Assembly (NCBI RefSeq): GCF_020595095.1
Contig: NZ_JAJDOP010000001.1
Coordinates: 372,001 to 436,000 of the forward strand
Length of the DNA stretch: 64,000 nucleotides
Origin: Microvirga rosea
GTDB lineage: Bacteria; Pseudomonadota; Alphaproteobacteria; Rhizobiales; Beijerinckiaceae
Direction of reading: 5' to 3'
The stretch's first letter is position 1. Every line of letters starts with the position of its first letter. A program made the position numbers and the translations under genes. Of this stretch, positions 8,635-17,623 are shown piece by piece. Under the pieces are notes generated by a model, which was not told the DNA's origin, did not search any database, and saw only the letters and a list, made by a program, of their open reading frames with translations.

Positions 8635-10917
8635 ATGAGCACGGCGGAAGCCTTTCCCGACGGCGGCATCATGGGTGAACGCATGCGGACCCACGACTGG
8701 GCTGCCACGCCCCTCGGGCCAGCCGACACTTGGCCGCAGTCGCTCCGCACCGCCTTAAGCATCATGCTGAGCTCCGCCTTTCCCACCTACCTGGCCTGGG
8801 GGCCGGAACTGACGAGCTTTTACAACGATGCCTACATTCCGATCATGGGTGACAAGCCGAACAGTCTCGGGCGGCCGTTCCCTGAGGTCTGGCCGGAGGT
8901 GTGGGACACCATCGGCACGATCACCGAGCGGGCCATGCACGGCGAAGCCAGCTACTTCGAGGATCTGCCGCTGACGCTCATGCGCAAAGGTTACCCTGAG
9001 CAGACCTGGTTCTCCTTCTCGTACAGCCCCATCCGTGAGGAAACCGGGGCAGTCGGCGGGGTGCTGTGCACTGTCCACGAGACCACCGAGCGCGTCCGGG
9101 TCGAGGCAGCCCTGCGCGAAAGCGAGAACAAGCTTGCGGCCATTCTGGAGCAATTGCCGGTTGGTGTGGGCCTCGTCGACCCGGAGGGAAACATCGTCCT
9201 GAGCAACCAGGTCCTCCAGCAGTACGCTCTTGAAAAAATCCCGTCCAGAGATCCCATGCAAGGCGAGCACTGGCGGAGCTACACCCCTGAGGGCCAGCGT
9301 CTCAGCCCCTCCGACTATCCGAGCGCGCGGGCGCTGCGGGGTGAAACGGTTGTTCCAGGTGTCGACTTCCTCGTCACACTCCCCAATGGCCAGGAGATCT
9401 GGACGCGGGTGAGCGCTGCGCCCTTCCGCAAGACCGCTCAGGAGGGTCTGGGCGCAGTCTTCGTGGTGCAGGTCGTGGAGCGGGAGAAGCGGATAGAGCA
9501 GGCGTTGCGCGAAAGCCAGGTGCGGCTCCAGGCTGCCATCGACCTCGTCGGTCTATCGCCATACACCTGGAATCCGGTGACGGGCGCTCTGGACTGGGAC
9601 GCTCGGCTCAAGGCGATGTGGGGGCTGCCCCCCGATGCTCGGGTTGACGAGGAGGTGTTTCTGTCCGGCATGCATCCCGAGGATCGCCCGCGCGTCGAGG
9701 CCGCGATCGCCCAGTGCAGCGATCCTGCGGGTCCTGGGACCTACGCCATTGAATACCGCGTCATCGGCATTGGGGATGGGGTCGAGCGCTGGGTCTCCAC
9801 CCAGGGCCAGACCACTTTCGAGCATGGCCGTCCCGTTGCGTTCATTGGGGCCGCCTTGGACATCACGGAACGCAAGCGAGCCGAAGCCGCTCTGCGTGAG
9901 AGCGAGGAGCGCTTCCGGCAGTTCGCCGAGAACTCCAGCAGCACCCTTTGGATCCTGAACTTCGAGACGATGAACCTCGAATACCTGAGCCCCGCTTTCG
10001 AACCCGTTTGGGGCGAGCCGCGGGAGGGAGTGCTCGGCGATCCCAGCCGTTGGAACCGCTTCCTCTATCCGGAGGATCGAGAACGCGCGCGAGGCGCGCT
10101 CGAACGCGTCAGACTGGGCGAAATCAGCACCGAGGAGTTTCGCATCATCCGGCAGGATGGAGTCGTGCGTTGGATCCGCAACACCTTTTTCCCCATTCGC
10201 GACGCCCAGGGCCAGATCCGTCGAGCCGGCGGCATTGCCCAGGACATCACCCGACAGGATGGGCGTTTCGTCTATGTGGTCGATGGCGAAGAGGCCATCC
10301 ACCGAGGTCTCTCCCGTTTCCTTCGCGATGCCGGTTACAGGGTCAGAGTCTTTTCGTCCGGCAAATCCTTCCTGGAGGCGGCCCCGGCTCTCGCGGCCGG
10401 GTGCATCGTTCTCGACATTTGCCGGGATGGTGCTGGTGGTCTGGTCATTCCGAGGGAGCTCAAGGCCCGGCGCATCGGCCTGCCGGTCGTTGTTCTGGGG
10501 GACGCCAAAGGCGACGTGTCCTTCGGGGTGCAGGTGATGAAAGCTGGAGCCGTGGACTTCCTGCCGGTCCCCTATACTCCGGATGAGCTGCTGGCCGCAG
10601 TGGCGTCGGCCCTGGCCAGCACCCATGAAGAGGATGAGCACAACCAGGAGGCCGAGCGGGGACGGCGTGGGATTGCCGAAATGTCGGAACGGGAGCGCGA
10701 GGTCCTGGCGGGCTTGTTGGCCGGCAAGACCAACAAGGAAATCGGACGGGACATCGGACTCAGCCCCCGGACGGTCGAGACCCATCGGGCCCACGTCATG
10801 CAGCGGCTTGGCGTGCAGACCCTGTCACAAGCCGTGCTGGTCGCGACCTCCGCGGGATTCCAGTCGCCCAGCCCCGGGCCGAATGTGCCTCAAGGGGTAG
10901 ACACCTCCGAAACATGA
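8635..10917 (+). CDS. Four-PAS, receiver and LuxR-HTH regulator
   Basis: 760 residues, start supported by AAGGAGA. Sensory modules: PAS-like 40-155 (ending CTVHETTERVRVE), PAS 165-290, PAS 300-420 (ending ALDITERKRAE) and PAS 430-545 (ending IAQDITRQ). A FixJ-like receiver follows (546-662), then a LuxR-type helix-turn-helix (683-748, SEREREVLAGLLAGKTNKEIG). No histidine-kinase domain is present, so sensing and DNA binding are fused in one soluble chain. The receiver keeps a likely phosphoacceptor Asp594 (VLDICRDG). The conserved Thr and Lys positions read Gly (VVLGDAKGD) and Val (FLPVPYTPDE), so phosphorylation may not work in the usual way. Part of its 3' end is duplicated near 12,737. Confidence 0.85.
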   Translation: MSTAEAFPDGGIMGERMRTHDWAATPLGPADTWPQSLRTALSIMLSSAFPTYLAWGPELTSFYNDAYIPIMGDKPNSLGRPFPEVWPEVWDTIGTITERAMHGEASYFEDLPLTLMRKGYPEQTWFSFSYSPIREETGAVGGVLCTVHETTERVRVEAALRESENKLAAILEQLPVGVGLVDPEGNIVLSNQVLQQYALEKIPSRDPMQGEHWRSYTPEGQRLSPSDYPSARALRGETVVPGVDFLVTLPNGQEIWTRVSAAPFRKTAQEGLGAVFVVQVVEREKRIEQALRESQVRLQAAIDLVGLSPYTWNPVTGALDWDARLKAMWGLPPDARVDEEVFLSGMHPEDRPRVEAAIAQCSDPAGPGTYAIEYRVIGIGDGVERWVSTQGQTTFEHGRPVAFIGAALDITERKRAEAALRESEERFRQFAENSSSTLWILNFETMNLEYLSPAFEPVWGEPREGVLGDPSRWNRFLYPEDRERARGALERVRLGEISTEEFRIIRQDGVVRWIRNTFFPIRDAQGQIRRAGGIAQDITRQDGRFVYVVDGEEAIHRGLSRFLRDAGYRVRVFSSGKSFLEAAPALAAGCIVLDICRDGAGGLVIPRELKARRIGLPVVVLGDAKGDVSFGVQVMKAGAVDFLPVPYTPDELLAAVASALASTHEEDEHNQEAERGRRGIAEMSEREREVLAGLLAGKTNKEIGRDIGLSPRTVETHRAHVMQRLGVQTLSQAVLVATSAGFQSPSPGPNVPQGVDTSET

Positions 10918-11094
10918 CCGCCTGGCAGGAACCTCCCGTTCAAGTTGCTGTTCTGGCTAGAGGTCGGCTGAGCGGGAGATCCGCGCTGTAGTAATCTGCA
11001 TCAAAGCAGAGCGGGATGCCCCTCAGGGATCATCCGCAGCACTTCCCCTCGGCGCGGACGTTCATGAGCCACGAGCCCTGACGACCATCCCCGC
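10713..11094 (+). repeat. Direct repeat, copy A (LuxR end plus downstream DNA)
   Basis: About 380 bp covering the last 69 codons of the PAS/LuxR regulator and about 180 bp beyond. The same sequence recurs, slightly diverged, at 12,737-13,099. Long exact blocks include CATCATCCGCAGCACTTCCC-type downstream DNA and the HTH codons. Confidence 0.9.
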
Positions 11095-11125
11095 GACGCC
11101 ATCGGCAAGGTGACGAGTTGCGCCT
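11092..11125 (+). pseudogene. Eleven-codon remnant of a zinc dehydrogenase
   Basis: The 33 bp beginning CGCGACGCCATCGGCAAGG match 30 of 33 positions at 13,252-13,284 inside the intact dehydrogenase gene. They follow copy A of the repeat directly, where copy B has its spacer and gene start. The simplest reading is that copy A once carried its own dehydrogenase gene, lost by a deletion joining at a shared CGC. Confidence 0.75.
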
Positions 11126-11158
11126 ATCGGGCATGCGGCTTCCGGTTGGGAGAATACG

Positions 11159-12313
11159 ATGAGAGCAGTTGTCTATAACGGGCCGCGCGATGTTGCGGTA
11201 CAGGACGTGCCCGACGCGCGCATCGAGCGGCCGACCGATGTTCTGGTACGGATCATGAGCACCAACATCTGTGGCTCCGACCTGCACATGTATGAGGGCC
11301 GGACCGACTTCCCGCGCGGCGGCGTGTTCGGGCATGAGAACCTCGGTCAGGTGGCAGAAGTGGGCGACGCGGTCGATCGGGTGAAGGTTGGGGACTGGGT
11401 CGCCATCCCCTTCAACATCGGCTGCGGGTTCTGCAAGAACTGCGAGCGCGGCTTGAGCGCGTTCTGCCTGACCACGGCGGATCGAAGCGTCGTGCCGAAC
11501 ATGGCCGGCGCCGCCTACGGCTTCGCCGATATGGGACCGTATCGGGGCGGCCAAGCCGACCTTCTTCGCGTCCCCTACGGCGACTACAATTGCCTGAAGC
11601 TGCCACCGGACGCGGAGGAACGACAAAACGACTATGTGATGCTGGCCGACATCTTCCCAACCGGTTGGCACGTCACCGAACTTGCAGGATTGCGTCCCGG
11701 CGAGTCGGTCGTCATTTACGGGGCCGGGCCGGTCGGCCTCATGGCTGCCCACTCCGCGATGATCAAGGGCGCCTGCATGGTCATGGTCGTCGACCGCCAT
11801 CCCGACCGCCTGCGCCTCGCAGGCTCGATCGGGGCCTTGCCCATCGACGACTCCAAGGGGTCGCCGGTGGACCAAGTCCTTGCTTTGACGAACGGCATCG
11901 GCGCCGACCGCGGCTGCGAATGCGTCGGCTACCAGGCTCACGACCCGGAGGGCCACGAGCATCCCAACATGATCATGAACGACTTGGTAAAGTCAGTGAA
12001 ATTCACCGGCGGCATCGGCGTGGTCGGCGTCTATGTGCCCCAGGATCCGGCTCCCCAGGAGCCACTCTACAAGCAGGGCGAGATCGTTTTCGATTACGGT
12101 CTCTTCTGGTTCAAGGGTCAGACGATCGGCACCGGCCAGTGCAACGTGAAGGCGTATAACCGGCAGCTGCGGGACTTGATTTCGACTGGCCGCGCGAAGC
12201 CGTCCTTCATCGTCTCGCATGAGCTGCCGCTGGGCGAGGCACCGAACGCCTACCAGCACTTTGACGCGCGTGACGATGGCTGGACCAAGGTGGTTCTCAA
12301 GCCCGCCGCGTGA
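11159..12313 (+). CDS. Glutathione-independent formaldehyde dehydrogenase-like zinc dehydrogenase
   Basis: 384 residues, start supported by GGGAGAATACG before ATG. Catalytic zinc ligands Cys38 (NICGSDLHMYEGRTDF), His59 and Glu60; structural zinc cysteines 89, 92, 95 and 103; cofactor motif YGAGPVGLMAAHSA. NICGSDLHMYEGRTDF, AAYGFADMGPYRGGQAD and the HPNMIMND insertion resemble Pseudomonas-type FdhA. In that family bound NAD oxidises formaldehyde or dismutates aldehydes without glutathione. Likely role is aldehyde detoxification in the cytoplasm. It lies in the accessory block between the two halves of a direct repeat. Confidence 0.85.
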   Translation: MRAVVYNGPRDVAVQDVPDARIERPTDVLVRIMSTNICGSDLHMYEGRTDFPRGGVFGHENLGQVAEVGDAVDRVKVGDWVAIPFNIGCGFCKNCERGLSAFCLTTADRSVVPNMAGAAYGFADMGPYRGGQADLLRVPYGDYNCLKLPPDAEERQNDYVMLADIFPTGWHVTELAGLRPGESVVIYGAGPVGLMAAHSAMIKGACMVMVVDRHPDRLRLAGSIGALPIDDSKGSPVDQVLALTNGIGADRGCECVGYQAHDPEGHEHPNMIMNDLVKSVKFTGGIGVVGVYVPQDPAPQEPLYKQGEIVFDYGLFWFKGQTIGTGQCNVKAYNRQLRDLISTGRAKPSFIVSHELPLGEAPNAYQHFDARDDGWTKVVLKPAA

Positions 12314-12388
12314 CAGGACGGGACGGGCAGGAGTCACGTGCTCGGCCTGTGGACCATCTCGCCGAACGAGCTCGAACGTGAGGACGCC

Positions 12389-12715
12389 ATGCCGATCTAC
12401 GACTACGAGTGCCAAGGGTGCGGGCCGTTCACGGCGATGCAGCCCATGGCGCGGTTCCAGGACGCATGCGTGTGCCCGAAATGCGGGGCTGAAGCATCAC
12501 GAGCATTTCTCAGCGCACCAGCCATCGCCCGCATCAACCGGGGTGGTCGCATTGCCCACGAAACAACCCGGCAGAGCGCGACTTACCCGCGGCCTTCTTC
12601 GACGGCGCATCCAGCCGGCTGTGGCTGTTGCGTGCGCCGATTGCCGCTGCCGAGCGCCCTGTCCGCGAGCGGACGGGTCTTCACGTCGCACAGGCCAATT
12701 CGGTGTAGCGGGTAG
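12389..12715 (+). CDS. FmdB-family zinc-ribbon protein
   Basis: 108 residues from MPIYDYECQGCGPFTAMQPM, with TGAGGACGCC before the ATG. The zinc ribbon is CxxC (ECQGC) plus CxxC (CPKC) within the first 40 residues, typical of the FmdB/CxxC regulatory family. A further Gly-Cys-Cys cluster (HPAGCGCC) near residue 70 also occurs in relatives. The last 35 residues (VRRLPLPSALSAS...) look unrelated and may reflect a rearranged 3' end beside the repeat. FmdB proteins are linked to formamidase and acetamidase regulation in some bacteria; here it travels with aldehyde dehydrogenation genes. Probably 76 bp downstream of, and cotranscribed with, the formaldehyde dehydrogenase-like gene. Confidence 0.75.
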   Translation: MPIYDYECQGCGPFTAMQPMARFQDACVCPKCGAEASRAFLSAPAIARINRGGRIAHETTRQSATYPRPSSTAHPAGCGCCVRRLPLPSALSASGRVFTSHRPIRCSG

Positions 12716-12736
12716 TGGCGGCAGCAGCGTAAGCAG

Positions 12737-13099
12737 GCCTGTTGGCCGACAAGACCAACAAGGACATCGGACTCAGCCCCCGGACGGTCGAGACCCATCG
12801 GGCCCACGTCATGCAGCGGCTTGGCGTGCAGATCCTGCCACAAGCCGTGCTGGTCGCGACCTCCGCGGGATTCCCGTCGCCCAGCCCGGGGCCGAAGGTG
12901 CCTCAGGGGCAGACACCTCCGAAACCTGACCCCCCCTTGGCAGGAATGTCCTGCTCAAGTTGCCATTCTGGCTAGAGGTCGGCTGAGCGGGAGATCCCTG
13001 CTGGATCAAAGCAGAGCGGAATGTCCCTCAGGGATCATCCGCAGCACTTCCCCTCGGCGCAGACGTTCATGAGCCACGAGCCCTGACGACCATCCCCGC
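12737..13099 (+). repeat. Direct repeat, copy B, with truncated LuxR HTH
   Basis: Second copy of the sequence at 10,713-11,094. It encodes the HTH ([19 protein letters not shown]) with a 9-bp deletion removing residues equivalent to IGR/D. There is no start codon or sensory part, so it is a gene fragment. The repeat ends at CATCCCCGC and is followed by the spacer and start of the dehydrogenase at 13,177. Confidence 0.88.
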
Positions 13100-13176
13100 A
13101 GAGATCTGCCCGCGCCGCAACGAGTTCCGGACGCGGAAGCCTCTGCATCTTCGTTGGACAAGAGGAGGAGAAAGGC

Positions 13177-14352
13177 ATGCGAGCCCTCGTTTGGCACGGC
13201 AAGGAAGATATCCGCTGCGACACCGTCACTGACCCTGAGATCGAGCAGCCACGCGACGCCATCGTCAAGGTGACAAGCTGCGCCATCTGCGGCTCGGACC
13301 TGCATCTGTTCCACAACTTTATTCCAGCCATGCTGCCCGGCGACGTCATGGGGCACGAGATGATGGGAGAGGTCGTCGAGGTCGGGTCCGAAGCGAGGGG
13401 CAAGCTCAAGAAGGGCGACCGCGTCGTTGTCCCGTTCACGATCATCTGCGGCGAGTGCGATCAGTGCAAGCGCGGCAACTTCTCTGTGTGTCAGACCACC
13501 AACCGCAAGAAGTATCTTGCTGACAAGGTCTTCGGCCACGCGACCGCAGGCCTGTTCGGCTACACGCATCTGACCGGCGGCTATCCTGGCGGTCAGGCCG
13601 AATATCTCCGTGTTCCCTTTGCCGATGCGACGCACATCAAGGTGCCGGATGGGATCCCGGACGAGCAGGTTCTCTTCCTCGGTGACATCTTCCCAACCGG
13701 CTGGCAGGCCGCTGTCCAATGCGACATCCAACCGACGGACACGGTGGCGATCTGGGGCTGCGGTCCCGTCGGCCAGATGGCGATCCGCAGCGCCATTCTG
13801 CTTGGTGCCAAGCAGGTGGTCGCCATCGATCACCTGCCGGAGCGCCTGGAAATGGCGGAAGCCGGTGGCGCCATCACGATCAACTTCGATGAAGAGAGCG
13901 TGGTCGAGCGTTTGAACGAGCTCACCGGCGGCGAGGGCCCGGAGAAGTGCATCGACGCCATCGGGATGGAAGCCCATGTCTCGCCCTCCATGCCGGATAC
14001 GGTCTATGACCGCACCAAGCAGATGCTGGGAGCCGAAAGCGACCGGCCGCACGTCCTTCGTGAGATGATCTACGTCTGTCGCCCGGCCGGGGTGATTTCG
14101 ATCCCCGGTGTCTATGGCGGGTTGGTCGACAAGATCCCGATGGGTCAGCTGATGAACAAGGGGCTGACCATCCGGACGGGCCAGACGCACGTCAACCGTT
14201 GGACCGATGATCTTCTGCGTCGCATCGAGGAGGGGCAGATCGACCCATCGTTTGTCATCACCCACACCGTGAGCCTCGATGAGGGGCCCGAGATGTACAA
14301 GGTGTTCCGCGACAAGCAGGACAGCTGCATCAAGGTGGTTTTGAAGCCGTAA
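13177..14352 (+). CDS. Zinc-dependent alcohol dehydrogenase
   Basis: 391 residues, strong ribosome site (GAGGAGGAGAAAGGC). Catalytic zinc ligands Cys38 ([10 protein letters not shown]) and His60-Glu61 (GHEM); structural zinc cysteines 91, 94, 97 and 105; cofactor motif [14 protein letters not shown] is intact. It is clearly paralogous to the enzyme at 6242-7384 (shared [18 protein letters not shown] and MNKGLTxRT motifs). Likely a broad aldehyde/alcohol dehydrogenase. The membrane protein gene follows after 18 bp, suggesting an operon. Confidence 0.87.
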   Translation: MRALVWHGKEDIRCDTVTDPEIEQPRDAIVKVTSCAICGSDLHLFHNFIPAMLPGDVMGHEMMGEVVEVGSEARGKLKKGDRVVVPFTIICGECDQCKRGNFSVCQTTNRKKYLADKVFGHATAGLFGYTHLTGGYPGGQAEYLRVPFADATHIKVPDGIPDEQVLFLGDIFPTGWQAAVQCDIQPTDTVAIWGCGPVGQMAIRSAILLGAKQVVAIDHLPERLEMAEAGGAITINFDEESVVERLNELTGGEGPEKCIDAIGMEAHVSPSMPDTVYDRTKQMLGAESDRPHVLREMIYVCRPAGVISIPGVYGGLVDKIPMGQLMNKGLTIRTGQTHVNRWTDDLLRRIEEGQIDPSFVITHTVSLDEGPEMYKVFRDKQDSCIKVVLKP

Positions 14353-14370
14353 CGACCGGGGAGAGAAGAC

Positions 14371-14970
14371 ATGGCCTATTACATCTCGAACATCGCCCGG
14401 TCCAAGGGCGACCCGAAGGTCCTCCGCTCCGGCCCCAGCTCGCTGGGGGGCGCGGATCGCATGGCCAAAGCGTTGGGTTGGTTCAGCATCGGCCTGGGCA
14501 TAGCGGAGCTGGTCGCGCCAGAGCGCTTCACCCGGGCGCTTGGCATGGAAGGCAAGGAGGCCCTTGTGCGGACCTACGGCATCCGCGAACTCGGGCACGG
14601 CATCGTCTCGCTCTCGCCGGACAAGCACATCGGATTGTGGAGCCGGGTGGCCGGAGACGGGCTCGACATCGCCACCCTGATGACGGCCATGCGGCATGAC
14701 AATCCGAAGCGCGATAATGTCAAGTTTGCTCTTGCGGCGGTGCTGGGGGTGACGCTGCTCGACATCATTGGCGCGCAGGGGGTCACGGCCCGCCACAGCC
14801 GCCCCCGTGGCCGGCCACGCTCCTACCGAGATCGGACAGGCTTCCCGCAGGGTGTCCAGGCAGCGCGGGGCGCCGCCAAGGACTTCCAGGTGCCGCCGGA
14901 CATGCGAGCCGCGCCAACCCTGGCGGCGGTGTCCGATAGGGCTCCGCAGGAGAGGGCACGGCCTCACTGA
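14371..14970 (+). CDS. Small membrane protein of unknown function
   Basis: 199 residues with GGGGAGAGAAGAC before ATG. Three or four moderately hydrophobic stretches lie at about 31-50, 70-83, 90-110 and 116-137. The C-terminal 60 residues are Arg/Pro/Ala-rich and presumably soluble. Relatives beside SRPBCC and dehydrogenase genes are often labelled cyclase/dehydrase, but nothing in the sequence supports an enzymatic role. Cotranscribed with the zinc dehydrogenase upstream. Confidence 0.6.
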   Translation: MAYYISNIARSKGDPKVLRSGPSSLGGADRMAKALGWFSIGLGIAELVAPERFTRALGMEGKEALVRTYGIRELGHGIVSLSPDKHIGLWSRVAGDGLDIATLMTAMRHDNPKRDNVKFALAAVLGVTLLDIIGAQGVTARHSRPRGRPRSYRDRTGFPQGVQAARGAAKDFQVPPDMRAAPTLAAVSDRAPQERARPH

Positions 14971-15061
14971 CCTAGCGACGATACGGCTGCACGCGAGCGG
15001 CGTTCACGCTGCGAGCGGCAGCCGTATCCCACACGATCATTGCCCCGCGATGGAGGTGACC

Positions 15062-16222
15062 ATGCTCAGGCTCGCACCAGTGACTCTCCTCTTCGGAACG
15101 CTCCTTGCCACCACATCCATGGCGCAGCAGAGTGCGGCACCCTCTCAGGGTCCGGCGCAACTGCAGCAGGTCGCCAGCTTTGAGCATCAGGTCACCGGAG
15201 TGACCGTTTCGAAGGATGGGCGCATCTTCGTCAACTTCCCGCGGTGGACGGAGGATGCACCGATCTCGGTGGCCGAAGTGACGCGCGACGGCCAGATCAA
15301 ACCCTACCCGGATGACGAGTGGAATTCCTGGCGCAATGCCAAGAAGAACCAGATGTCAGCCGGGGATCACTTCGTGTGCGTCCAGAGCGTCGTGGCCGAT
15401 GCGCACGGCAATCTCTGGGTCGTCGATCCGGCCGCGCCCGCCACAGCCCCTGTTGTGCAGGGTGGGCCCAAGCTCGTCAGAGTCGACCTGAAGGCCAACA
15501 AAGTGGCGCAGGTGATCCGCTTCGACGAGACGGTCGCGCCTCAAGGCAGCTACCTGAACGATGTGCGTTTTTCGCCGGATGGGCGGCACGCCTACCTGAC
15601 CGATGCCGGGGCCAAGGGTGCTCTCGTCGTTGTGGATCTACAGAACGGCAAGGCTCGACGCGTCCTTGACGGCCACCCGAGCACGCAGCCGGAAAAGGAT
15701 GTGGTAGTGAAGACCGATGGGCAGGAGTTGCGCCGGCCCGACGGGCGCGGGGTCGAATTTGCCGCCGACAGCATCGCGCTCTCTCCCGATGGGCGCACCC
15801 TCTCCTGGAAAGCCCTGACCGGCCGGACGCTCTATCGCATTCCGACGGATGCCTTGGAGAACTCACGTCTGTCTGAGAAAGACCTCGAAGCTCGGGTGGA
15901 GCGTGTCGCCGAAACCGAGCCGACGGACGGGCTTTGGATCGATGGGCGCGGGCGGCTCTATCTGAGCGCGATTGAGCAGGATGCCGTGAAGGTCCGCGAT
16001 GGGGATCGCATCACCACCCTCGTCCAGGACAAGCGGCTGCGCTGGCCCGATACCTTCTCGCAGGGACCCGACGGGACGATCTACGTCACAAGCTCCCGCA
16101 TCCAGGACATGAGCTGGTTCAAGCCCGAGAACGGCCCGCGCCTCGAGACGCAGCTGTGGCGCATCGAGCCTGCGCAGAGCGGAGAGGCAACCGGCTCGAC
16201 CGGGCAGCCCCAGCGACCCTGA
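15062..16222 (+). CDS. Secreted yellow/major-royal-jelly-like beta-propeller protein
   Basis: 386 residues from MLRLAPVTLLFG, start chosen by GGAGGTGACC before ATG. Signal peptide with cleavage near SMAQQS. The body matches the bacterial MRJP/yellow family: SKDGRIFVNFPRW, DGNLWVVDPA-like (AHGNLWVVDP), YLNDVRFSPDGRHAYLTDAG, ADSIALSPDGRTLSW and DGLWIDGRGRLYLSAIEQDA. These are beta-propeller blades related to SMP-30/gluconolactonase. It is presumably periplasmic; substrate unknown. The channel-like gene follows after 30 bp. Confidence 0.82.
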   Translation: MLRLAPVTLLFGTLLATTSMAQQSAAPSQGPAQLQQVASFEHQVTGVTVSKDGRIFVNFPRWTEDAPISVAEVTRDGQIKPYPDDEWNSWRNAKKNQMSAGDHFVCVQSVVADAHGNLWVVDPAAPATAPVVQGGPKLVRVDLKANKVAQVIRFDETVAPQGSYLNDVRFSPDGRHAYLTDAGAKGALVVVDLQNGKARRVLDGHPSTQPEKDVVVKTDGQELRRPDGRGVEFAADSIALSPDGRTLSWKALTGRTLYRIPTDALENSRLSEKDLEARVERVAETEPTDGLWIDGRGRLYLSAIEQDAVKVRDGDRITTLVQDKRLRWPDTFSQGPDGTIYVTSSRIQDMSWFKPENGPRLETQLWRIEPAQSGEATGSTGQPQRP

Positions 16223-16252
16223 CGGAGCAGTCGGGATAACAGGAGGCCTGCC

Positions 16253-17404
16253 ATGATGGGGCGTTTGGAGCAGGGCCTTGGGATACTGCTGATCCTGATC
16301 ATCTTGCTCGATATCTTTCTGACCGTGCTCTACGCCCGGATCGGCACCAGCATCATCGGCTCCAGGGTCGGGCGGCTGGTCTGGGCCTCCTCCGTCAAAG
16401 CCTCGATGGTTTTCGGCTCCAGACAGGGAGCCGTTCTGTCCTTCTGCGGCCCGGTCATCCTCGTGCTGCTGGTTGGGGTCTGGGCTCTCGGGCTGACGCT
16501 CGGGGCGGCGTTGATCATGCATCCGGAACTCGGCACGTCCATCCGGGCCAGCAACGGCGAGACGCCCACCGACTTCGTCACCGCGATGTATGCCGGTGGT
16601 ACCAGCATGGCCATCGTCGGCGCGAGCGACTTCACCCCGCATACGAGCCCGATGCGGCTGCTCTTCCTGTTCAACTCGCTGATCGGCATGTCGGTGATGT
16701 CGCTGACGCTCACCTATCTGATGCAGGTCTATACCGCGCTCCAGCGGCGCAACGTGCTGGCCATGAACATCCATTTCCTCTCAGGGTGCACGGGCGATGC
16801 CGCCGAACTGCTGGCACGTCTCGGACCTCAGGGGCAGTTCAGTGGCGGTTACACGAACCTGTCGGAACTCGCCGTTGAGATGACCCAAACCAAGGAGGCG
16901 CACCACTTCTACCCGGTGCTGTTCTATTTCCGCTTCAGCGACCCACACCACTCGGTGTCCCGTTCCACGCTGGTCGCCTTGGACACGGTGAGCCTGATCA
17001 AGAGCGCCCTGGATGAGCAGAAGGACGGCTGGCTGAAGGAGGCAGGAGCCGTCGCGCAGCTGTGGGAAGCATCGATGATGCTGCTCATCACGCTGGAGAA
17101 CACCTTCCTTCCCCATGGCGCGCCGGACCGGCAGGCCCAACCGGATCAGCAGACCCGAGACCGCTGGCGGGCACGCTACCGCGCCGCGCTGTTCCGGCTT
17201 CAGCAGGCAGGGATCGAGACCACGGCTGACGGGCCGGCGGGTGCCGAAGCCTACATCTCCTGCCGAATGCAGTGGGACCACCACATCGCGAACCTGGCCC
17301 CCTCGATGGCTTACAATATGGAGGAGATCGATGCTGCAATGAGCCGTTTAAGATCGAATGACAGCCCAAACGATCCCAAGCTACGCCTATATGTGGCCGA
17401 ATAG
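16253..17404 (+). CDS. Potassium-channel-like membrane protein with altered filter
   Basis: 383 residues, AGGAGGCCTGCC before ATG. Hydrophobic spans at about 8-28, 63-88 and 134-158, with a pore-loop-like segment at 113-129 (YAGGTSMAIVGASDFTP). This has the position and layout of the K+ channel filter. The canonical T-V-G-Y-G-D is replaced by A-I-V-G-A-S-D, so K+ selectivity is doubtful. A soluble C-terminal domain of about 220 residues shows no recognised RCK motif. Related proteins are usually annotated as ion channel family or hypothetical. Likely in an operon with the upstream propeller gene. Confidence 0.7.
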   Translation: MMGRLEQGLGILLILIILLDIFLTVLYARIGTSIIGSRVGRLVWASSVKASMVFGSRQGAVLSFCGPVILVLLVGVWALGLTLGAALIMHPELGTSIRASNGETPTDFVTAMYAGGTSMAIVGASDFTPHTSPMRLLFLFNSLIGMSVMSLTLTYLMQVYTALQRRNVLAMNIHFLSGCTGDAAELLARLGPQGQFSGGYTNLSELAVEMTQTKEAHHFYPVLFYFRFSDPHHSVSRSTLVALDTVSLIKSALDEQKDGWLKEAGAVAQLWEASMMLLITLENTFLPHGAPDRQAQPDQQTRDRWRARYRAALFRLQQAGIETTADGPAGAEAYISCRMQWDHHIANLAPSMAYNMEEIDAAMSRLRSNDSPNDPKLRLYVAE

Positions 17405-17623
17405 CGGGAGCTGATCCGATGGAGGCGGGAATACAGTTCAGCGAGACGGCTTGCGCGATTCTCGCGTTCTTTCGTGAAAACCACCGAAAACCTGGCGCCG
17501 CGGACGTTGATCTCACGTTTGGTATATTCGTGCGGTGAGGGGATTGGCGCTACCCTGTGGCGGCGCCCGCCACGCGCCAGCGCTCATCTCCCGGCCATCT
17601 TCCCCTTGTTTGGAATGCCGGGA

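Noticed and set aside
9553..10794. 413-codon minus-strand frame over the PAS regulator
   Set aside because: Antisense to conserved PAS and receiver domains; no family pattern.
13006..14967. 653-codon minus-strand frame over the zinc dehydrogenase
   Set aside because: Antisense to a gene with complete zinc and cofactor motifs.
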